From Ignavibacteria bacterium (lineage in GTDB: Bacteria > Bacteroidota > Ignavibacteria > Tepidaquicellales > OLB5): 6,420 nt of DNA. The notes under the pieces were generated by a model. It was given only the letters and a program-made list of their open reading frames with translations, made no database searches and was not told where the DNA came from. Position numbers and translations under genes: made by a program. The number at the start of each line of letters is the position of its first letter. Within the stretch, counting starts at the first letter, position 1. This document shows positions 6,335-6,420 of this stretch, in pieces. Where the stretch lies: positions 1 to 6,420 of the forward strand of contig JAPUEV010000321.1 of the NCBI GenBank assembly GCA_027492415.1, read 5' to 3'.

Positions 6335-6357
6335 TGGATTCCAGTCTTCGCGGGAAT
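6335..6357 (+). repeat. Degenerate palindromic repeat, right copy
   Basis: TGGATTCCAGTC followed by TTCGCGGGAAT is an inverted relative of the repeat at 5741-5762. It forms a hairpin with stem ATTCC/GGAAT (6338-6342 with 6353-6357). A second TGGATTCC at 6305-6312 lies exactly 30 bases before the one that opens this repeat. The element sits between the convergent ends of the lipoprotein gene and the probable partial gene at the right edge, a usual place for intergenic hairpin repeats. It could serve as a bidirectional transcript end, but no T-run shows this. Confidence 0.5.
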
Positions 6358-6366
6358 AACGAGCGG

Positions 6367-6420
6367 TTAAAATCTCAGCCACTCTCTTGGGTTCAGCGGT
6401 ACTGCATTCTGCCATAATTC
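6367..6420 (-). CDS. Probable C-terminal end of a gene entering from the right (partial)
   Basis: In one minus-strand frame the last 54 bases read ELWQNAVPLNPREWLRF and then a TAA stop at 6367-6369, ten bases before the intergenic repeat. The higher GC content here (close to half, by eye) compared with the preceding intergenic DNA, and the natural-looking tail ending just before a repeat, support a real gene end. Seventeen residues are too few to name a family. A competing frame starting at an ATG near 6415 also stays open but runs through the repeat and back over the lipoprotein gene. Confidence 0.35.
   Translation of the reverse strand, partial: ELWQNAVPLNPREWLRF

Noticed and set aside
6240..6415. 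Minus-strand frame from an ATG near 6415 (MAECSTAEPKRVAEIL...) reading through the repeat
   Set aside because: It crosses the intergenic repeat and overlaps the lipoprotein gene antisense, with no family-like pattern; the alternative frame with a stop before the repeat is more natural.

Overview
The window is almost entirely one minus-strand operon for an F-type ATP synthase, read from right to left: AtpZ-like protein, AtpI-like protein, a (atpB), c (atpE), b (atpF), delta (atpH), alpha (atpA) and gamma (atpG). All eight genes are intact, with short gaps or an overlap. The beta (atpD) and epsilon (atpC) genes, which in many bacteria follow gamma, are absent: gamma is followed directly by a palindromic intergenic repeat at the left edge. 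A split layout with atpD/atpC elsewhere is known from the Chlorobi/Bacteroidetes lineage. Together with the AT-leaning composition, mostly SD-less starts, a candidate Bacteroidetes-type promoter and a Bacteroidetes-style lipoprotein, this suggests a member of that group, perhaps Ignavibacteria. That placement is inference, not proof.

Layout. 1-24: half of a palindromic repeat. 48-5647: the ATP synthase operon. The membrane sector comes first (AtpZ, AtpI, a, c, b), then the stator delta and the F1 subunits alpha and gamma. A 10-bp perfect hairpin sits between c and b, and only c and b have clear Shine-Dalgarno sites. 5648-5797: a divergent intergenic region with a candidate promoter for the operon and a degenerate palindromic repeat. 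5798-6286: a plus-strand, very AT-rich gene for a small predicted lipoprotein of unknown function. 6287-6366: intergenic DNA with a second, oppositely oriented copy of the repeat. 6367-6420: probably the last codons of a further minus-strand gene entering from the right.

The operon encodes the whole Fo part and most of F1. The residues that can be read from the sequence (c Glu56 without sodium ligands, a Arg208, alpha Walker A) describe an ordinary proton-coupled enzyme. AtpZ and AtpI are probably the accessory pair linked to c-ring assembly or Mg2+/Ca2+ supply. I found no convincing undescribed system. The items most worth a second look are the c/b intercistronic hairpin with its selective ribosome binding sites, and the repeat-flanked lipoprotein gene.
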